Source: Marinirhabdus sp963799365 (GTDB taxonomy: Bacteria; Bacteroidota; Bacteroidia; Flavobacteriales; Flavobacteriaceae). Taken from it: DNA of 64,000 nucleotides. How positions within the stretch are numbered: the first letter of the stretch is position 1; every line of letters begins with the position of its first letter. The position numbers were made by a program, and so were the translations under genes. This document shows positions 1 to 8,913 of the stretch, one piece after another. Under the pieces are notes generated by a model. That model did no database searches. It was not told the DNA's origin and was given only the letters and a program-made list of their open reading frames with translations. Location of the stretch: assembly GCA_963799365.1 (NCBI GenBank), contig CAWCWV010000004.1:8544-72543 (forward strand). The letters are read 5' to 3'.

Positions 1-7
1 ATCGAAG

Positions 8-712
8 TTAGTGGAAGCTAGCTTCGGTTTTTTTGTTTATGGTAATGTATTTCACAAATAGCAGCACAATTATAGGTGGAATGATACCTTTTAAGGTTGA
101 AACTGTTAATTCCAAGGGATCTGACAGTATATTTCCACCGCTACTTACAAATAACAACTCACCAAACGGATTTCCATCTAGGCATAGAGTGGTTAAAAAG
201 TTCCATCCTAAATGCATTCCTAAGGCTAAGGCAATTGAGTTCGTTTTTACGAAAGAATACCCCCAGACATAGCCCATAAAACCTGTAATGACAAAAACAT
301 ACACTAGGGGAACAATGTTGCCGCCCAGCAGACCATATGTGAACCAATGGTAGATACCGAAAGCCGCAGAAGATAGTAAAAGCGCGTATGTTGTTTTCAG
401 TCTTGAGAGTAGAATGTATAAAATGGCGCCACGAAACAACAATTCTTCATACAAAGCAGATTTCAAATGATACCAGAATGATAGTGCGATTTCTGAAACA
501 CCAATGGAAGATTGTAAGCTCCAAGATTGTTTTGTTATTTCTGAATAAATAAACACTATAAGCCCATTCAATACCAAGCTAAAAAAGAATCCTATGATAC
601 ATTCAAGTATTCTTGTTTTAAATGGATAAACACCTAAAACTAGAAGGTTTTTTTTCTCAAATAGATAGAGCAGCGCCCATGAAATAATCAGGATGATAAG
701 GATACCAATCAT
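8..712 (-). CDS. CPBP family intramembrane metalloprotease
   Basis: A 234-residue multi-pass membrane protein of the CPBP (Abi/Rce1-like) family. The diagnostic motifs are visible: an EE pair at residues 89-90 with Arg94 (EELLFRG), a FGIYHW block near 118-123 and a HLGWN block near 167-171, which supply the glutamate and histidines of the proposed metal site. Six to seven hydrophobic segments span the chain. It starts at ATG and follows the small membrane-anchored HTH gene upstream on the same strand by 16 bp, so the two probably form an operon. In other bacteria such proteins process prenylated or peptide substrates or give bacteriocin self-immunity; nothing here fixes the substrate. Family call is firm, role is not. 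Confidence 0.85.
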   Translation of the reverse strand: MIGILIILIISWALLYLFEKKNLLVLGVYPFKTRILECIIGFFFSLVLNGLIVFIYSEITKQSWSLQSSIGVSEIALSFWYHLKSALYEELLFRGAILYILLSRLKTTYALLLSSAAFGIYHWFTYGLLGGNIVPLVYVFVITGFMGYVWGYSFVKTNSIALALGMHLGWNFLTTLCLDGNPFGELLFVSSGGNILSDPLELTVSTLKGIIPPIIVLLFVKYITINKKTEASFH

Positions 713-728
713 AAGGAGAGAATAACAA

Positions 729-1133
729 TTACTTGATAAACCTATATGTCAGAAAGCAAATGACACTAATAACTACTGCGGAAAATAGCAGCAATTCGAA
801 AGTTGTTTCTGGAAAATTTGGTAATTGCGCTAGATAGGCAAAGGCTAAAATAATTACAATCAATATAGCTCCCACATACAGAACTATTTTCGCTTTACTT
901 TTTGTGGCTTGAAATTTTTGCTTGTTTTCTTTTAGAAAATCTAAAGAAAATCCTAGATGTTCAGCAAGCACTTTTAAAGTATGTATTCTTGGGTTGACCT
1001 GTCCCTTTTCAATACGCTGGATAGAACGAAGGCTAATGTTTGAAACGTCAGCTAGTTCTTGTTGAGTATATCCCATGGCAATACGATGTTTTTTTACTGT
1101 GTTAGCAATGATTTCTTGTTGTTTATCTTGCAT
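729..1133 (-). CDS. XRE-type HTH regulator with two C-terminal membrane segments
   Basis: A 134-residue protein with an N-terminal Cro/C1-type helix-turn-helix at about residues 8-65 (QQELADVSNISLRSIQRIEK is the recognition region). Two hydrophobic stretches follow near residues 82-102 and 112-131, so the DNA-binding domain is probably tethered to the inner membrane. The frame also offers a GTG one codon upstream; I chose the ATG at 1133. It lies directly upstream of the CPBP protease gene on the same strand, which suggests a regulator/protease pair. The family is common in Bacteroidota; the target genes are unknown. Confidence 0.8.
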   Translation of the reverse strand: MQDKQQEIIANTVKKHRIAMGYTQQELADVSNISLRSIQRIEKGQVNPRIHTLKVLAEHLGFSLDFLKENKQKFQATKSKAKIVLYVGAILIVIILAFAYLAQLPNFPETTFELLLFSAVVISVICFLTYRFIK

Positions 1134-1247
1134 CACAAACGTATTTAATAAAGAACTATTTTTAGGTTAAAAGCGTGCGTCACTTTTGCGCCATTCTTAT
1201 GACACGACTCGTAAAAAGGGGCTTTTGGACTCGTTTAATATAGTGAA

Positions 1248-2618
1248 TTACCCTACTACATTATCAGGATTATACCCTAAATAAGGTACTTCTTTTTCAA
1301 CGAAATTAATTCCGTAGTCTTCCAATTCTTTTAATATAGGTTCGTATACTTCTTTTTTAATAGGAAGTTGTACGCCAGGATTGGTAATTTCTTCGTTTAA
1401 AATTTTTAGGGTTGCAATAGCAACAGGTAGTCCTACCGTTTTTGCCATAGCCGTGTAGGTTTGGTCGTCTCCTTTAATTACCATACTGCTATCTATTTGA
1501 TGTTTTTTACCATTAAGTTCGTACCCAAATTTATGATACATTACGATCATATCTTTATCGTGAGGTTGAAGTGTCCACTTGTCTTCCAAGATTTTTTGAA
1601 GAGCTTGTGCAGGGGTAGCGTCTTTGATGCCTATCTTTTTTTCAGCATTAAAAATGTCCAGTTCCAAGAGTTTCCCCCACATTAGATCATCTTGGTCTAT
1701 TTTAAGACTGTAGCGTAATTTTAATTCTACAGAATCGGTTGGAGAGTAGGGTAAAAAAAGATTTACAAAACTACGGTAGCTTAAATTTTCAGAATCCGGG
1801 ATTGTATAGCCATCTTCGGTCATTCCTAATTGTACAAACATATTCCATGCCTTGCTGAAACCTACACGACGGATAGTTCCTCGATATAGGGTTAAGATAT
1901 CTTCAAGGCCGTAAATGCTTCGGTATTTCAAAGAATTTCGATTGGCAAGCCCTTCAAAACGACCGTGACCTTCGATGTCAAGAAATTCAGTTCTTCTGAA
2001 AAGTCTATGATATGGAATGTACTTATAGGTACCTTCCTGTATAAATTCTGCGGCACCGCCTTGTCCTGCAACTACTACGTTTCTAGGATTCCATGTAAAT
2101 TTGTAATGCCAAAGATTGTCATCACTTTCTGGAGCCACCAAACCTCCCGTAAAGCTTTCAAACAGCAACATCTTTCCACCTTTATCACGAATTCTGTCTA
2201 TAACTTGCAACGCGCTCATATGGTCAATGCCTGGGTCTAGACCAATCTCGTTCATAAATATTAATCCCTTTGCTTTCACTTTTGGATCCAGCAGTTGCAT
2301 TTCGTTACTAATATAGGAGGCGGTTACCAAATTTTTACCAAATTCCAAACAGTCTTTGGCTACTTCCATATGGTAGCGTGCAGGTAACATAGAGATAATA
2401 ATGTCTGCATTTTCAACTGCTTCTCGACGCTGTGCTTTATTAAAAACGTCTAACAAAATACCGCGGCCATTAGGATGGTTGCTGGTGAATTTTTGTGCAT
2501 TCTGAATATTAAGGTCGCCAATAGTGATGAAGAGCTGTTCGGCATCAGATTTATCTAGTAAATACTTGATCAAGCTTGTGGCAGAACGTCCTGCACCAAT
2601 AATTAAAATGTTACGCAT
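1248..2618 (-). CDS. saccharopine dehydrogenase family protein
   Basis: A 456-residue oxidoreductase of the saccharopine dehydrogenase family. It opens with an NAD(P)-binding Rossmann motif, GAGRSATSLI at about residues 8-17, followed by the catalytic C-terminal domain (MNEIGLDPGIDHM near residue 122 is typical). The family acts in lysine catabolism or makes related amino-acid linkages, and the precise substrate cannot be read from the sequence. It starts at ATG 2618 and is divergent from the DUF423 gene, with about 60 bp between them. Full length for the family, no defects seen. Confidence 0.88.
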   Translation of the reverse strand: MRNILIIGAGRSATSLIKYLLDKSDAEQLFITIGDLNIQNAQKFTSNHPNGRGILLDVFNKAQRREAVENADIIISMLPARYHMEVAKDCLEFGKNLVTASYISNEMQLLDPKVKAKGLIFMNEIGLDPGIDHMSALQVIDRIRDKGGKMLLFESFTGGLVAPESDDNLWHYKFTWNPRNVVVAGQGGAAEFIQEGTYKYIPYHRLFRRTEFLDIEGHGRFEGLANRNSLKYRSIYGLEDILTLYRGTIRRVGFSKAWNMFVQLGMTEDGYTIPDSENLSYRSFVNLFLPYSPTDSVELKLRYSLKIDQDDLMWGKLLELDIFNAEKKIGIKDATPAQALQKILEDKWTLQPHDKDMIVMYHKFGYELNGKKHQIDSSMVIKGDDQTYTAMAKTVGLPVAIATLKILNEEITNPGVQLPIKKEVYEPILKELEDYGINFVEKEVPYLGYNPDNVVG

Positions 2619-2633
2619 CCGTTGGGTTTTCGT

Positions 2634-2641
2634 TATCTTTG
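2634..2641 (+). promoter_or_regulatory. TAnnTTTG -7 box before the DUF423 gene
   Basis: TATCTTTG matches the Bacteroidota -7 consensus TAnnTTTG and lies 36 bp before the ATG at 2678. No clear -33 TTG is visible at the expected distance, so this is a candidate only. Confidence 0.45.
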
Positions 2642-2677
2642 TGTGGATTGCGAATTTACTAATTGTAGGACATATTT

Positions 2678-3076
2678 ATGGATAAATTAAGTAAAAATAT
2701 TGTGGTAACAGCATCGATTCTGGCAGCTGTAACCATCGCTATAGGTGCTTTTGGCGCACACGGTTTAAAGCAATTGGTTTCGGCAGAATCTTTAACTACT
2801 TTTGAAACGGGCGTGCGCTACCAGATGTATCACGTATTAGCGTTGTTGGTAATAGGTTTTGCTTCAGTAATTCCGCTAAGGACAAAAAAATGGGTCTTTC
2901 GCTTCTTTTGTTTTGGGATGCTATTATTTTCCGGTTCCATTTATATGCTGGCGCTTAAGGAGCAATTGCCGTTTGCGGTTTCATTTTTAGGACCAGTTAC
3001 ACCTATTGGCGGATTATTATTTATAATGGGTTGGGGATTGTTGGCTCGCGGGTTATTAACAATTAATAGGGGATAA
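2678..3076 (+). CDS. DUF423 family small membrane protein
   Basis: A 132-residue integral membrane protein with about four hydrophobic helices and the typical DUF423 N-terminus, AIGAFGAHGLKQ at residues 21-32. The family (YgdD-like) is widespread and has no established biochemical role. The ATG at 2678 gives the usual family length. It stands as a single gene between the divergent saccharopine dehydrogenase gene and pckA downstream on the same strand, which has its own promoter. Confidence 0.88.
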   Translation: MDKLSKNIVVTASILAAVTIAIGAFGAHGLKQLVSAESLTTFETGVRYQMYHVLALLVIGFASVIPLRTKKWVFRFFCFGMLLFSGSIYMLALKEQLPFAVSFLGPVTPIGGLLFIMGWGLLARGLLTINRG

Positions 3077-3114
3077 TTACCATTTTTTAAAGACTCTTTG
3101 TGTCTCTTATTTGT

Positions 3115-3122
3115 TATTTTTG
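3115..3122 (+). promoter_or_regulatory. -7 box of the pckA promoter; decides the start codon
   Basis: TATTTTTG fits the TAnnTTTG consensus. It places transcription initiation near 3127-3130, downstream of an in-frame TTG at 3111 and upstream of the ATG at 3147. This supports the ATG as the true pckA start. Confidence 0.5.
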
Positions 3123-3146
3123 CAGTCACAACAATTAAAACAAGTT

Positions 3147-4745
3147 ATGGTCGATAAAAACCAAACTACCAAAACGATTTCTGTAGACCAATACGGAATC
3201 AAAAATGCCAAAGTAAAGTATCAACTCTCCTCTGTTGCATTGCACGAAGAAACCCTTAAAAAAAGGATGGGGGAAGAAGCCAGTAATGGCGCTCTAGCCA
3301 TTAATACTGGCGAATTTACTGGGCGATCCCCAAAAGATAGATTTATAGTTAAAGACGATATTACCCGAGACAAGGTTTGGTGGGGTAATATAAACATTCC
3401 TTTCCCTACAGATATGTTTGATGCTTTGTATGACAAGGTAACTAATTATCTATCAGAAAAAGAAATTTATGTGCGCGACAGCTATGCCTGTGCAGATCCT
3501 AAATACCGTTTAAACATTCGTGTTGTGAACGAATACCCTTGGAGCAATATGTTTGCACACAATATGTTCTTGCGTCCTTCGGAAGAAGAATTAGATAGTT
3601 TCGACCCGGAATGGCTCATCATTAATGCGCCAGGTTTTATGGCAGATCCTAAAGTAGATGGAACTCGCCAGCATAATTTTGCTATTTTAAATTTTAGCAA
3701 AAAAATTGCGCTAATTGGTGGTACAGGATATACGGGGGAGATTAAAAAAGGAATTTTCTCTGCGTTAAATTTTATTCTTCCCGTAGATAAAAATACGATG
3801 CCAATGCATTGTTCTGCCAATGTAGGAGACAATGGTGAAACAGCTATTTTCTTCGGGTTATCAGGTACGGGTAAAACAACGCTGTCTGCAGACCCTGAAA
3901 GGAAACTAATTGGAGATGACGAGCATGGATGGACAGCAGAAAATACAGTTTTCAATTTTGAAGGGGGTTGTTATGCAAAAGTGATTAACCTTTCTGAAGA
4001 AAATGAACCTGATATCTATCATGCGATCAAACCTGGAGCTATCCTTGAAAATGTAGTGATGGATGCCGAAGGTCACGTAAATTATGCCGATACTTCCATC
4101 ACACAAAATACAAGAGTAAGCTACCCTATATATCATATAGATAACATTCAAGAACCCTCTATTGGTAAAAATCCCAAAAATATTTTCTTCTTAACGGCAG
4201 ATGCCTTTGGTGTATTACCTCCAATTTCAAAATTAACACCAGGACAAGCTGCGTATCATTTTATTAGCGGGTATACGGCGAAAGTTGCAGGAACCGAAGA
4301 AGGAATTAACGAGCCAACACCAAATTTTTCAGCCTGTTTTGGGGCGCCTTTTATGCCTTTGCACCCAACAAAATATGCCGAAATGCTAAGTGACAAGATG
4401 AAAGATGCCGGCGTAAATGTTTGGTTGGTAAACACAGGTTGGACAGGAGGTCCTTATGGCGTAGGTAGCCGAATGAAACTTAAATATACAAGAGCTATGA
4501 TTACCGCAGCTTTAGATGGAGAGCTGGCTAATGTAACCTATGTAAATCATCCAATTTTTGGATTAGATGTTCCGCAAACATGTCCTAAAGTGCCTAGCGA
4601 AGTATTAAACCCAAAAGGAACCTGGAGTAACGAGAAAGCCTATGATATTCAAGCAAAGGAATTAGCCGCGTCCTTTAAAGAAAACTTCAAGAAATTTGAA
4701 GAAAACGCAAATCCCGAAATTATGGCAGGCGCTCCCATTGGTTAA
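3147..4745 (+). CDS. pckA: phosphoenolpyruvate carboxykinase (ATP)
   Basis: A 532-residue ATP-dependent PEP carboxykinase, which converts oxaloacetate and ATP to phosphoenolpyruvate, CO2 and ADP in gluconeogenesis in the cytosol. The kinase-1a P-loop GLSGTGKTTLSAD lies near residue 237 and the metal-binding IGDDEHGWT near 253. The substrate-site segment FTGRSPKDRFIV is near residue 58. Length is normal for the family. The start is the ATG at 3147 rather than an upstream TTG, because the candidate -7 box overlaps that region. A strong bidirectional terminator follows. Confidence 0.97.
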   Translation: MVDKNQTTKTISVDQYGIKNAKVKYQLSSVALHEETLKKRMGEEASNGALAINTGEFTGRSPKDRFIVKDDITRDKVWWGNINIPFPTDMFDALYDKVTNYLSEKEIYVRDSYACADPKYRLNIRVVNEYPWSNMFAHNMFLRPSEEELDSFDPEWLIINAPGFMADPKVDGTRQHNFAILNFSKKIALIGGTGYTGEIKKGIFSALNFILPVDKNTMPMHCSANVGDNGETAIFFGLSGTGKTTLSADPERKLIGDDEHGWTAENTVFNFEGGCYAKVINLSEENEPDIYHAIKPGAILENVVMDAEGHVNYADTSITQNTRVSYPIYHIDNIQEPSIGKNPKNIFFLTADAFGVLPPISKLTPGQAAYHFISGYTAKVAGTEEGINEPTPNFSACFGAPFMPLHPTKYAEMLSDKMKDAGVNVWLVNTGWTGGPYGVGSRMKLKYTRAMITAALDGELANVTYVNHPIFGLDVPQTCPKVPSEVLNPKGTWSNEKAYDIQAKELAASFKENFKKFEENANPEIMAGAPIG

Positions 4746-4764
4746 CAAACTGAAGTAAAATATT

Positions 4765-4803
4765 AAAAAAGCTCCAAAGTAAATTTTACTTTGGAGCTTT
4801 TTA
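4765..4803. terminator. bidirectional rho-independent terminator between pckA and hemD
   Basis: A long perfect stem, AGCTCCAAAGTAAA paired with its complement around 4769-4798, is flanked by an A-run on the left and a T-run on the right. It can end pckA on the plus strand and hemD (stop at 4819) on the minus strand. Confidence 0.85.
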
Positions 4804-4818
4804 ATTTTCTCTAGTCTC

Positions 4819-5568
4819 TTATTTACCTTTGTTTGCCTCCTTAATATACTTCTCCAACGCCATGGTCATAGAAGGAGTTTCAGGAGTAGGAGCTTGAATA
4901 TCTACGCGCAATCCGTTATCTGCAGCTGCTTTTACTGTTGTATTGCCAAATACAGCAATACGGGTTTCATTTTGCTTAAAGTCCGGGAAGTTTTCTAGTA
5001 GTGATACAATTCCACTAGGGCTGAAAAACACAAGAATATCATAGAAAACATTCTTTAAGTCCGAAAGGTCACTCACAACAGTTTTATAAAAAGTAGCCTG
5101 TTTCCAGTTTACTTTAAGATCGTCTAATACTGTTGGTACTTCAGGTTTTAATTTGTCTGAAGATGGCAGTAAAAATTTTTCAGTTTTATATTTTTTGATG
5201 AGCGGTGAAAGCTCTGTGAAAGTTCTTTTGCCAACATAGATCTTACGCTTACGGTAAACTACATATTTTTGAAGATAATAGGCTACCGCTTCACTTTGGC
5301 AGAAATATTTCATGCTGTCAGGTACTTTAAAACGCATTTCATCTGCAATTCTAAAATAATGATCCACTGCATTTCTACTGGTTAAAATAACAGCGGTAAA
5401 GTTTGCGAGATCAACTTTTTGAGAACGCACTTCTTTCCCAGAAACACCTTCTACGTGGATAAAAGGCCTGAAATCTATTTTAACCTTTTGCTTATCAATT
5501 AAATCAAAATAAGGGGAATTCTCAACCTTAGGTTCTGGCTGGGAAACTAAAATAGTTTTCACTTTCAT
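4819..5568 (-). CDS. hemD: uroporphyrinogen-III synthase
   Basis: A 249-residue protein of the HemD family, which closes and inverts ring D of hydroxymethylbilane to give uroporphyrinogen III in haem biosynthesis. The N-terminus MKVKTILVSQPEP and the C-terminal segment VFFSPSGIVSLLENFP with IAVFGNTTVKAA are characteristic of the Bacteroidota form, which is divergent in sequence. I chose the ATG at 5568; a TTG 12 codons upstream (5604) would overlap the DUF4271 gene and adds residues not usual in the family. The two genes are 28 bp apart on the same strand and are probably cotranscribed. Confidence 0.88.
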   Translation of the reverse strand: MKVKTILVSQPEPKVENSPYFDLIDKQKVKIDFRPFIHVEGVSGKEVRSQKVDLANFTAVILTSRNAVDHYFRIADEMRFKVPDSMKYFCQSEAVAYYLQKYVVYRKRKIYVGKRTFTELSPLIKKYKTEKFLLPSSDKLKPEVPTVLDDLKVNWKQATFYKTVVSDLSDLKNVFYDILVFFSPSGIVSLLENFPDFKQNETRIAVFGNTTVKAAADNGLRVDIQAPTPETPSMTMALEKYIKEANKGK

Positions 5569-5596
5569 AAGCTCTGTTTTTGTTGTTTCTTGATAG

Positions 5597-6250
5597 CTAT
5601 ACAAATACTTTATAAAGAATTATATAGGGCGAAATTTCAAGTGCGCAAAGATACAAAATAAAATAAAATAACTGATTAAAAATCACTGTGCTATTCGTTT
5701 TGTAACTGTAAAATAATGAGATGCCGTTTAACACCACAATAATCCCGATGAAAATTAATAATGCCAGAGCAGATGGTTCCAATATATAATAAAACAAGAG
5801 ATTTCCAATAAAAAACAATGCTGCCAACAGATTTCGGTAGCTTAATTTCTGATAGAGATACTTGTTGCTAAGGGTTTCAAAATTGAAAATGGCACCTATT
5901 AATTTCTCAATCATAAATTTTGAAAGCACAAAAACTGCATAACCTGTGCAGATTTGAATAAATATAAGTAAAGGGCTCTCAAAAACGGTTTCATGGGTAA
6001 CTTTTATAAAAAGATAAGCAAAAAGGGACACCAACAATACTTGTGGAATAAATAATAAAATATTAAAAGGATGCTTAATTTCGTCCCCTTTTCCAGACAC
6101 TAAAAAATATTTGTTGGTTATAGGTAACACGGTAAATTCCTGAAAACGTTTTGGATACAGATACTTTGCCAGGCTGTAACAGAGTAGGCATCCCACTAAA
6201 ATTAGTGTGACCCAATCCAAATTCTCCCAAGTGCGTGCTACATAATCCAT
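5597..6250 (-). CDS. DUF4271 family integral membrane protein
   Basis: A 217-residue protein with about six transmembrane helices after a short N-terminal segment. It matches the DUF4271 family found in Bacteroidota, which is commonly encoded immediately upstream of hemD, as here. No catalytic motif can be seen and no function is established. It starts at ATG 6250 and is divergent from the glycosyltransferase gene at 6354. Confidence 0.82.
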   Translation of the reverse strand: MDYVARTWENLDWVTLILVGCLLCYSLAKYLYPKRFQEFTVLPITNKYFLVSGKGDEIKHPFNILLFIPQVLLVSLFAYLFIKVTHETVFESPLLIFIQICTGYAVFVLSKFMIEKLIGAIFNFETLSNKYLYQKLSYRNLLAALFFIGNLLFYYILEPSALALLIFIGIIVVLNGISLFYSYKTNSTVIFNQLFYFILYLCALEISPYIILYKVFV

Positions 6251-6330
6251 TGCGGTAAAATTAGTTGAAATTTGCAGTCTATCGCTTTTTCTATTGAAGA
6301 TTTTACCAACAATATGTGGCTAAAAAAAAG

Positions 6331-6338
6331 TACATTTG
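6331..6338 (+). promoter_or_regulatory. TAnnTTTG -7 box before the glycosyltransferase/pyrC operon
   Basis: TACATTTG matches the -7 consensus and lies 15 bp before the ATG at 6354, giving a very short leader. The -33 element is not obvious. Confidence 0.45.
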
Positions 6339-6353
6339 CCCTAAAATTACCAC

Positions 6354-7094
6354 ATGTCCAATGCCCTCGTGGTCATACCAACTTTTAACGAAATTGAAAA
6401 CATTGAACGGCTGCTTCGAAATGTATTTTCGCTGCAACGTGAATATTCTGTTTTGGTGGTAGACGATAATTCGCCAGACGGTACTGCGCGAATGGTGAAA
6501 GAAATGATGCAGGAATTTCCAGAACGTCTTTTTATAGAAGAACGTCAAGGAAAAATGGGACTTGGAACCGCCTATATTCACGGATTCAAATGGGCTCTAC
6601 AAAGGAAATATGAATACATTTTTGAAATGGATGCAGATTTCTCTCATAACCCCAACGATCTAATTAGATTACAAAATGCGTGTGTAAAGGGCGGATACGA
6701 TATGGCTATTGGTTCACGTTATGTAAAAGGGGTAAACGTTGTAAATTGGCCTATGAGTAGGGTGCTATTATCTTGGTTAGCGTCAAAATATGTTCGTTTT
6801 GTGACCCGAATGAAAATTTATGACACCACCGCAGGTTTTGTTTGCTATCATCACAATGTACTGCGGAAGATAAATCTGGATAAAATTCAGTTTGTGGGGT
6901 ATGCCTTTCAGATTGAAATGAAGTATAAGGCATATCTGGCAAAGTTCAGCATAAAAGAAGTGCCTGTAATTTTTACAGATAGAACCAAAGGAGAATCCAA
7001 AATGAGTGGCGGAATTATTTCCGAAGCTATTTTTGGAGTTCTTAAAATGAAATTTAAAAGCCTTTTTGGCAACCATAACTATAACGAAATTTAA
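6354..7094 (+). CDS. polyprenol monophosphomannose synthase-like GT2 glycosyltransferase
   Basis: A 246-residue family 2 glycosyltransferase resembling dolichol/polyprenol-phosphate mannosyltransferase (DPM1 type). Seen are the nucleotide-sugar fold start VVIPTFNEIENI at residues 6-17, VVDDNSPDGTA near 39, the metal-binding DAD with FSHNP near residue 93, and the acceptor motif DRTKGESKM near 213. There is no C-terminal membrane anchor, as in the soluble DPM1 form. It overlaps pyrC by one base (TAATG), so it begins a three-gene operon with pyrC and a DUF4296 lipoprotein. The sugar donor is inferred from the family, not shown. Confidence 0.87.
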   Translation: MSNALVVIPTFNEIENIERLLRNVFSLQREYSVLVVDDNSPDGTARMVKEMMQEFPERLFIEERQGKMGLGTAYIHGFKWALQRKYEYIFEMDADFSHNPNDLIRLQNACVKGGYDMAIGSRYVKGVNVVNWPMSRVLLSWLASKYVRFVTRMKIYDTTAGFVCYHHNVLRKINLDKIQFVGYAFQIEMKYKAYLAKFSIKEVPVIFTDRTKGESKMSGGIISEAIFGVLKMKFKSLFGNHNYNEI

Positions 7095-8431
7095 TGCACC
7101 CGATATTAATTAAAAACGCAAAAATTGTAAACGAAGGAAATATTACGGAAGGTGATGTTTTAATCGTGAATGACGTTATTTCCGAAATTGGAAGCATCAG
7201 CGCCAAGACGGGTGATACAAAAATTATTGATGCAGACGGCCATTATCTCATTCCTGGAATGATAGACGATCAAGTCCACTTCAGAGAACCGGGGCTTACC
7301 CATAAAGCTACTATCGAGACCGAATCTCGTGCTGCCGTAGCAGGTGGAATCACCACATTCATTGAAATGCCAAATACCATTCCGCAAGCTACAACTATAG
7401 ATTTATTGGAAGAAAAATTTGCTAGAGCTAGGGAAACTTCGTGGGCTAATTACTCCTTTATGTTTGGGGGTACAAATCATAATATTGCCGAAATTTTAAA
7501 AGTTGATCCAAAAAAAGTAGCTGGATTAAAATTATTTTTAGGTTCCTCTACAGGAGATATGCTGGTAGATGATCCAAAAACAATAGAAGAGATTTTCAGT
7601 AAAACTAAACTGTTGATTTCAGTACATTGTGAGGACGAAGCGACCATTAAAAAAAATATGGAAGCGGCTTTGAAAAAATATGGAGAGGACATTCCAATGG
7701 CAGAACATCCAATAATTAGAAGTGCCGAAGCTTGTTATATTTCTTCTAGTAAAGCCATTGAATTAGCAAAAAAAACAGGGGCAAGATTGCATGTGTTTCA
7801 TCTTTCCACTGAAAAGGAAACACATCTTTTCAGCAATAAAATTCCGCTTTCAGAAAAGAAAATTACTGCCGAAGTTTGTGTACATCATCTTTGGTTCACC
7901 GATGCAGATTATGCTGAAAAAGGGACAAAAATAAAATGGAATCCAGCCATAAAAACTGAAAAAGACCGTGATGGACTCTGGAAAGCATTAAATGATGACA
8001 GGATAGATGTGATTGCTACAGATCACGCTCCACATACTGCAGAAGAAAAAAACAATGTATATACCAAAGCTCCTTCTGGCGGGCCTCTAGTGCAACACGC
8101 CTTAGAAGCTTTGTTTGAGATGCACCATCGCGGGCGTATTTCTGTAGAAAAAATCGTGCAGAAAACGGCGCATAATCCTGCAATTTTGTTTCAGATAGAA
8201 AATCGCGGTTATATAAAGGAAGGCTATAAGGCAGATTTGGTTTTAATAAATCCGCAAGCACCTTGGACAGTTTCAAAAGAGAATATAGACTATAAATGTG
8301 GTTGGTCTCCTTTTGAGGGGACTACCTTTAAATCGCGTATCACACATACGTTTGTAAATGGTGTTTTGGCTTACGAAAATGGGAAATTCCCAAACAGAGC
8401 TCACGGGGAGCGCATTACTTTTAATCGTTAA
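7094..8431 (+). CDS. pyrC: dihydroorotase (class I type)
   Basis: A 445-residue amidohydrolase, dihydroorotase, which cyclises carbamoyl aspartate in pyrimidine synthesis. The metal-site block IDDQVHFREPGLTHKA is at residues 57-72, LKLFLGSSTG near 147 carries the lysine expected to be carboxylated, and IATDHAPHT near 309 holds the catalytic Asp and His. The usual HxH of the first strand reads QVH (Gln60, His62); from memory this substitution recurs in Bacteroidota, so it is probably a lineage trait. The start overlaps the glycosyltransferase stop, and the stop overlaps the lipoprotein start (TAATG). Confidence 0.93.
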   Translation: MHPILIKNAKIVNEGNITEGDVLIVNDVISEIGSISAKTGDTKIIDADGHYLIPGMIDDQVHFREPGLTHKATIETESRAAVAGGITTFIEMPNTIPQATTIDLLEEKFARARETSWANYSFMFGGTNHNIAEILKVDPKKVAGLKLFLGSSTGDMLVDDPKTIEEIFSKTKLLISVHCEDEATIKKNMEAALKKYGEDIPMAEHPIIRSAEACYISSSKAIELAKKTGARLHVFHLSTEKETHLFSNKIPLSEKKITAEVCVHHLWFTDADYAEKGTKIKWNPAIKTEKDRDGLWKALNDDRIDVIATDHAPHTAEEKNNVYTKAPSGGPLVQHALEALFEMHHRGRISVEKIVQKTAHNPAILFQIENRGYIKEGYKADLVLINPQAPWTVSKENIDYKCGWSPFEGTTFKSRITHTFVNGVLAYENGKFPNRAHGERITFNR

Positions 8432-8913
8432 TGAAAAAACTCTTTTACATACTATTTTATTTGTTATTTTTTGGGTGTCAGCACATAGAAAGACCTGAAA
8501 AGCCAGAGAATCTTATTCCAGAGGCTACGATGGTTGAAATCCTCTCTGAGGTTTATTTAGGCAATGCAGCCAGGAACATAGATAATAAAACGATGCGCAA
8601 AACAGGTGTAAAGATAGATTCGTTTTTATTTAAAAAGTATGCTATAGATAGCCTTCAATTTGCGAAGAGTAATGCCTATTATGCTTCAAACTTGGACACT
8701 TATAATGCCATTTTTCAGAAAATTGAACAAAAGCTTGAAATTCTTAAAAATGAAGAAAACAGCAGGAAACTATTGTTAGATTCTCTTATAAGAGAGAAAA
8801 AGAAAGTAAATGATTCTATTAATCCAAAAGAAAAAGAAGAGCTCGAAGCGGAATTAGATACGACTCAAACCAAAGGTTTATTAATAGATTCGGCTTCTTC
8901 AGAGCAGTACTAG
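8431..8913 (+). CDS. DUF4296 domain lipoprotein
   Basis: A 160-residue predicted lipoprotein. Signal peptide and lipobox FFGC put the modified cysteine at about residue 16. The DUF4296 segment follows (PENLIPEATMVEILSEVYL near 25-43), then a highly charged Lys/Glu-rich coiled-coil tail. The family is restricted to Bacteroidota and has no known function; cotranscription with pyrC is a recurrent arrangement in flavobacteria as I recall it. It overlaps the convergent epimerase gene by four bases. Confidence 0.82.
   Translation: MKKLFYILFYLLFFGCQHIERPEKPENLIPEATMVEILSEVYLGNAARNIDNKTMRKTGVKIDSFLFKKYAIDSLQFAKSNAYYASNLDTYNAIFQKIEQKLEILKNEENSRKLLLDSLIREKKKVNDSINPKEKEELEAELDTTQTKGLLIDSASSEQY

Noticed and set aside
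8..1133. CPBP protease plus HTH gene as a bacteriocin-immunity or toxin-antitoxin system
   Set aside because: Nothing beyond adjacency supports it, and no bacteriocin precursor is visible.
3111..3146. TTG start 12 codons upstream of pckA
   Set aside because: It lies in the probable promoter, upstream of the expected transcription start; the ATG at 3147 fits the family.
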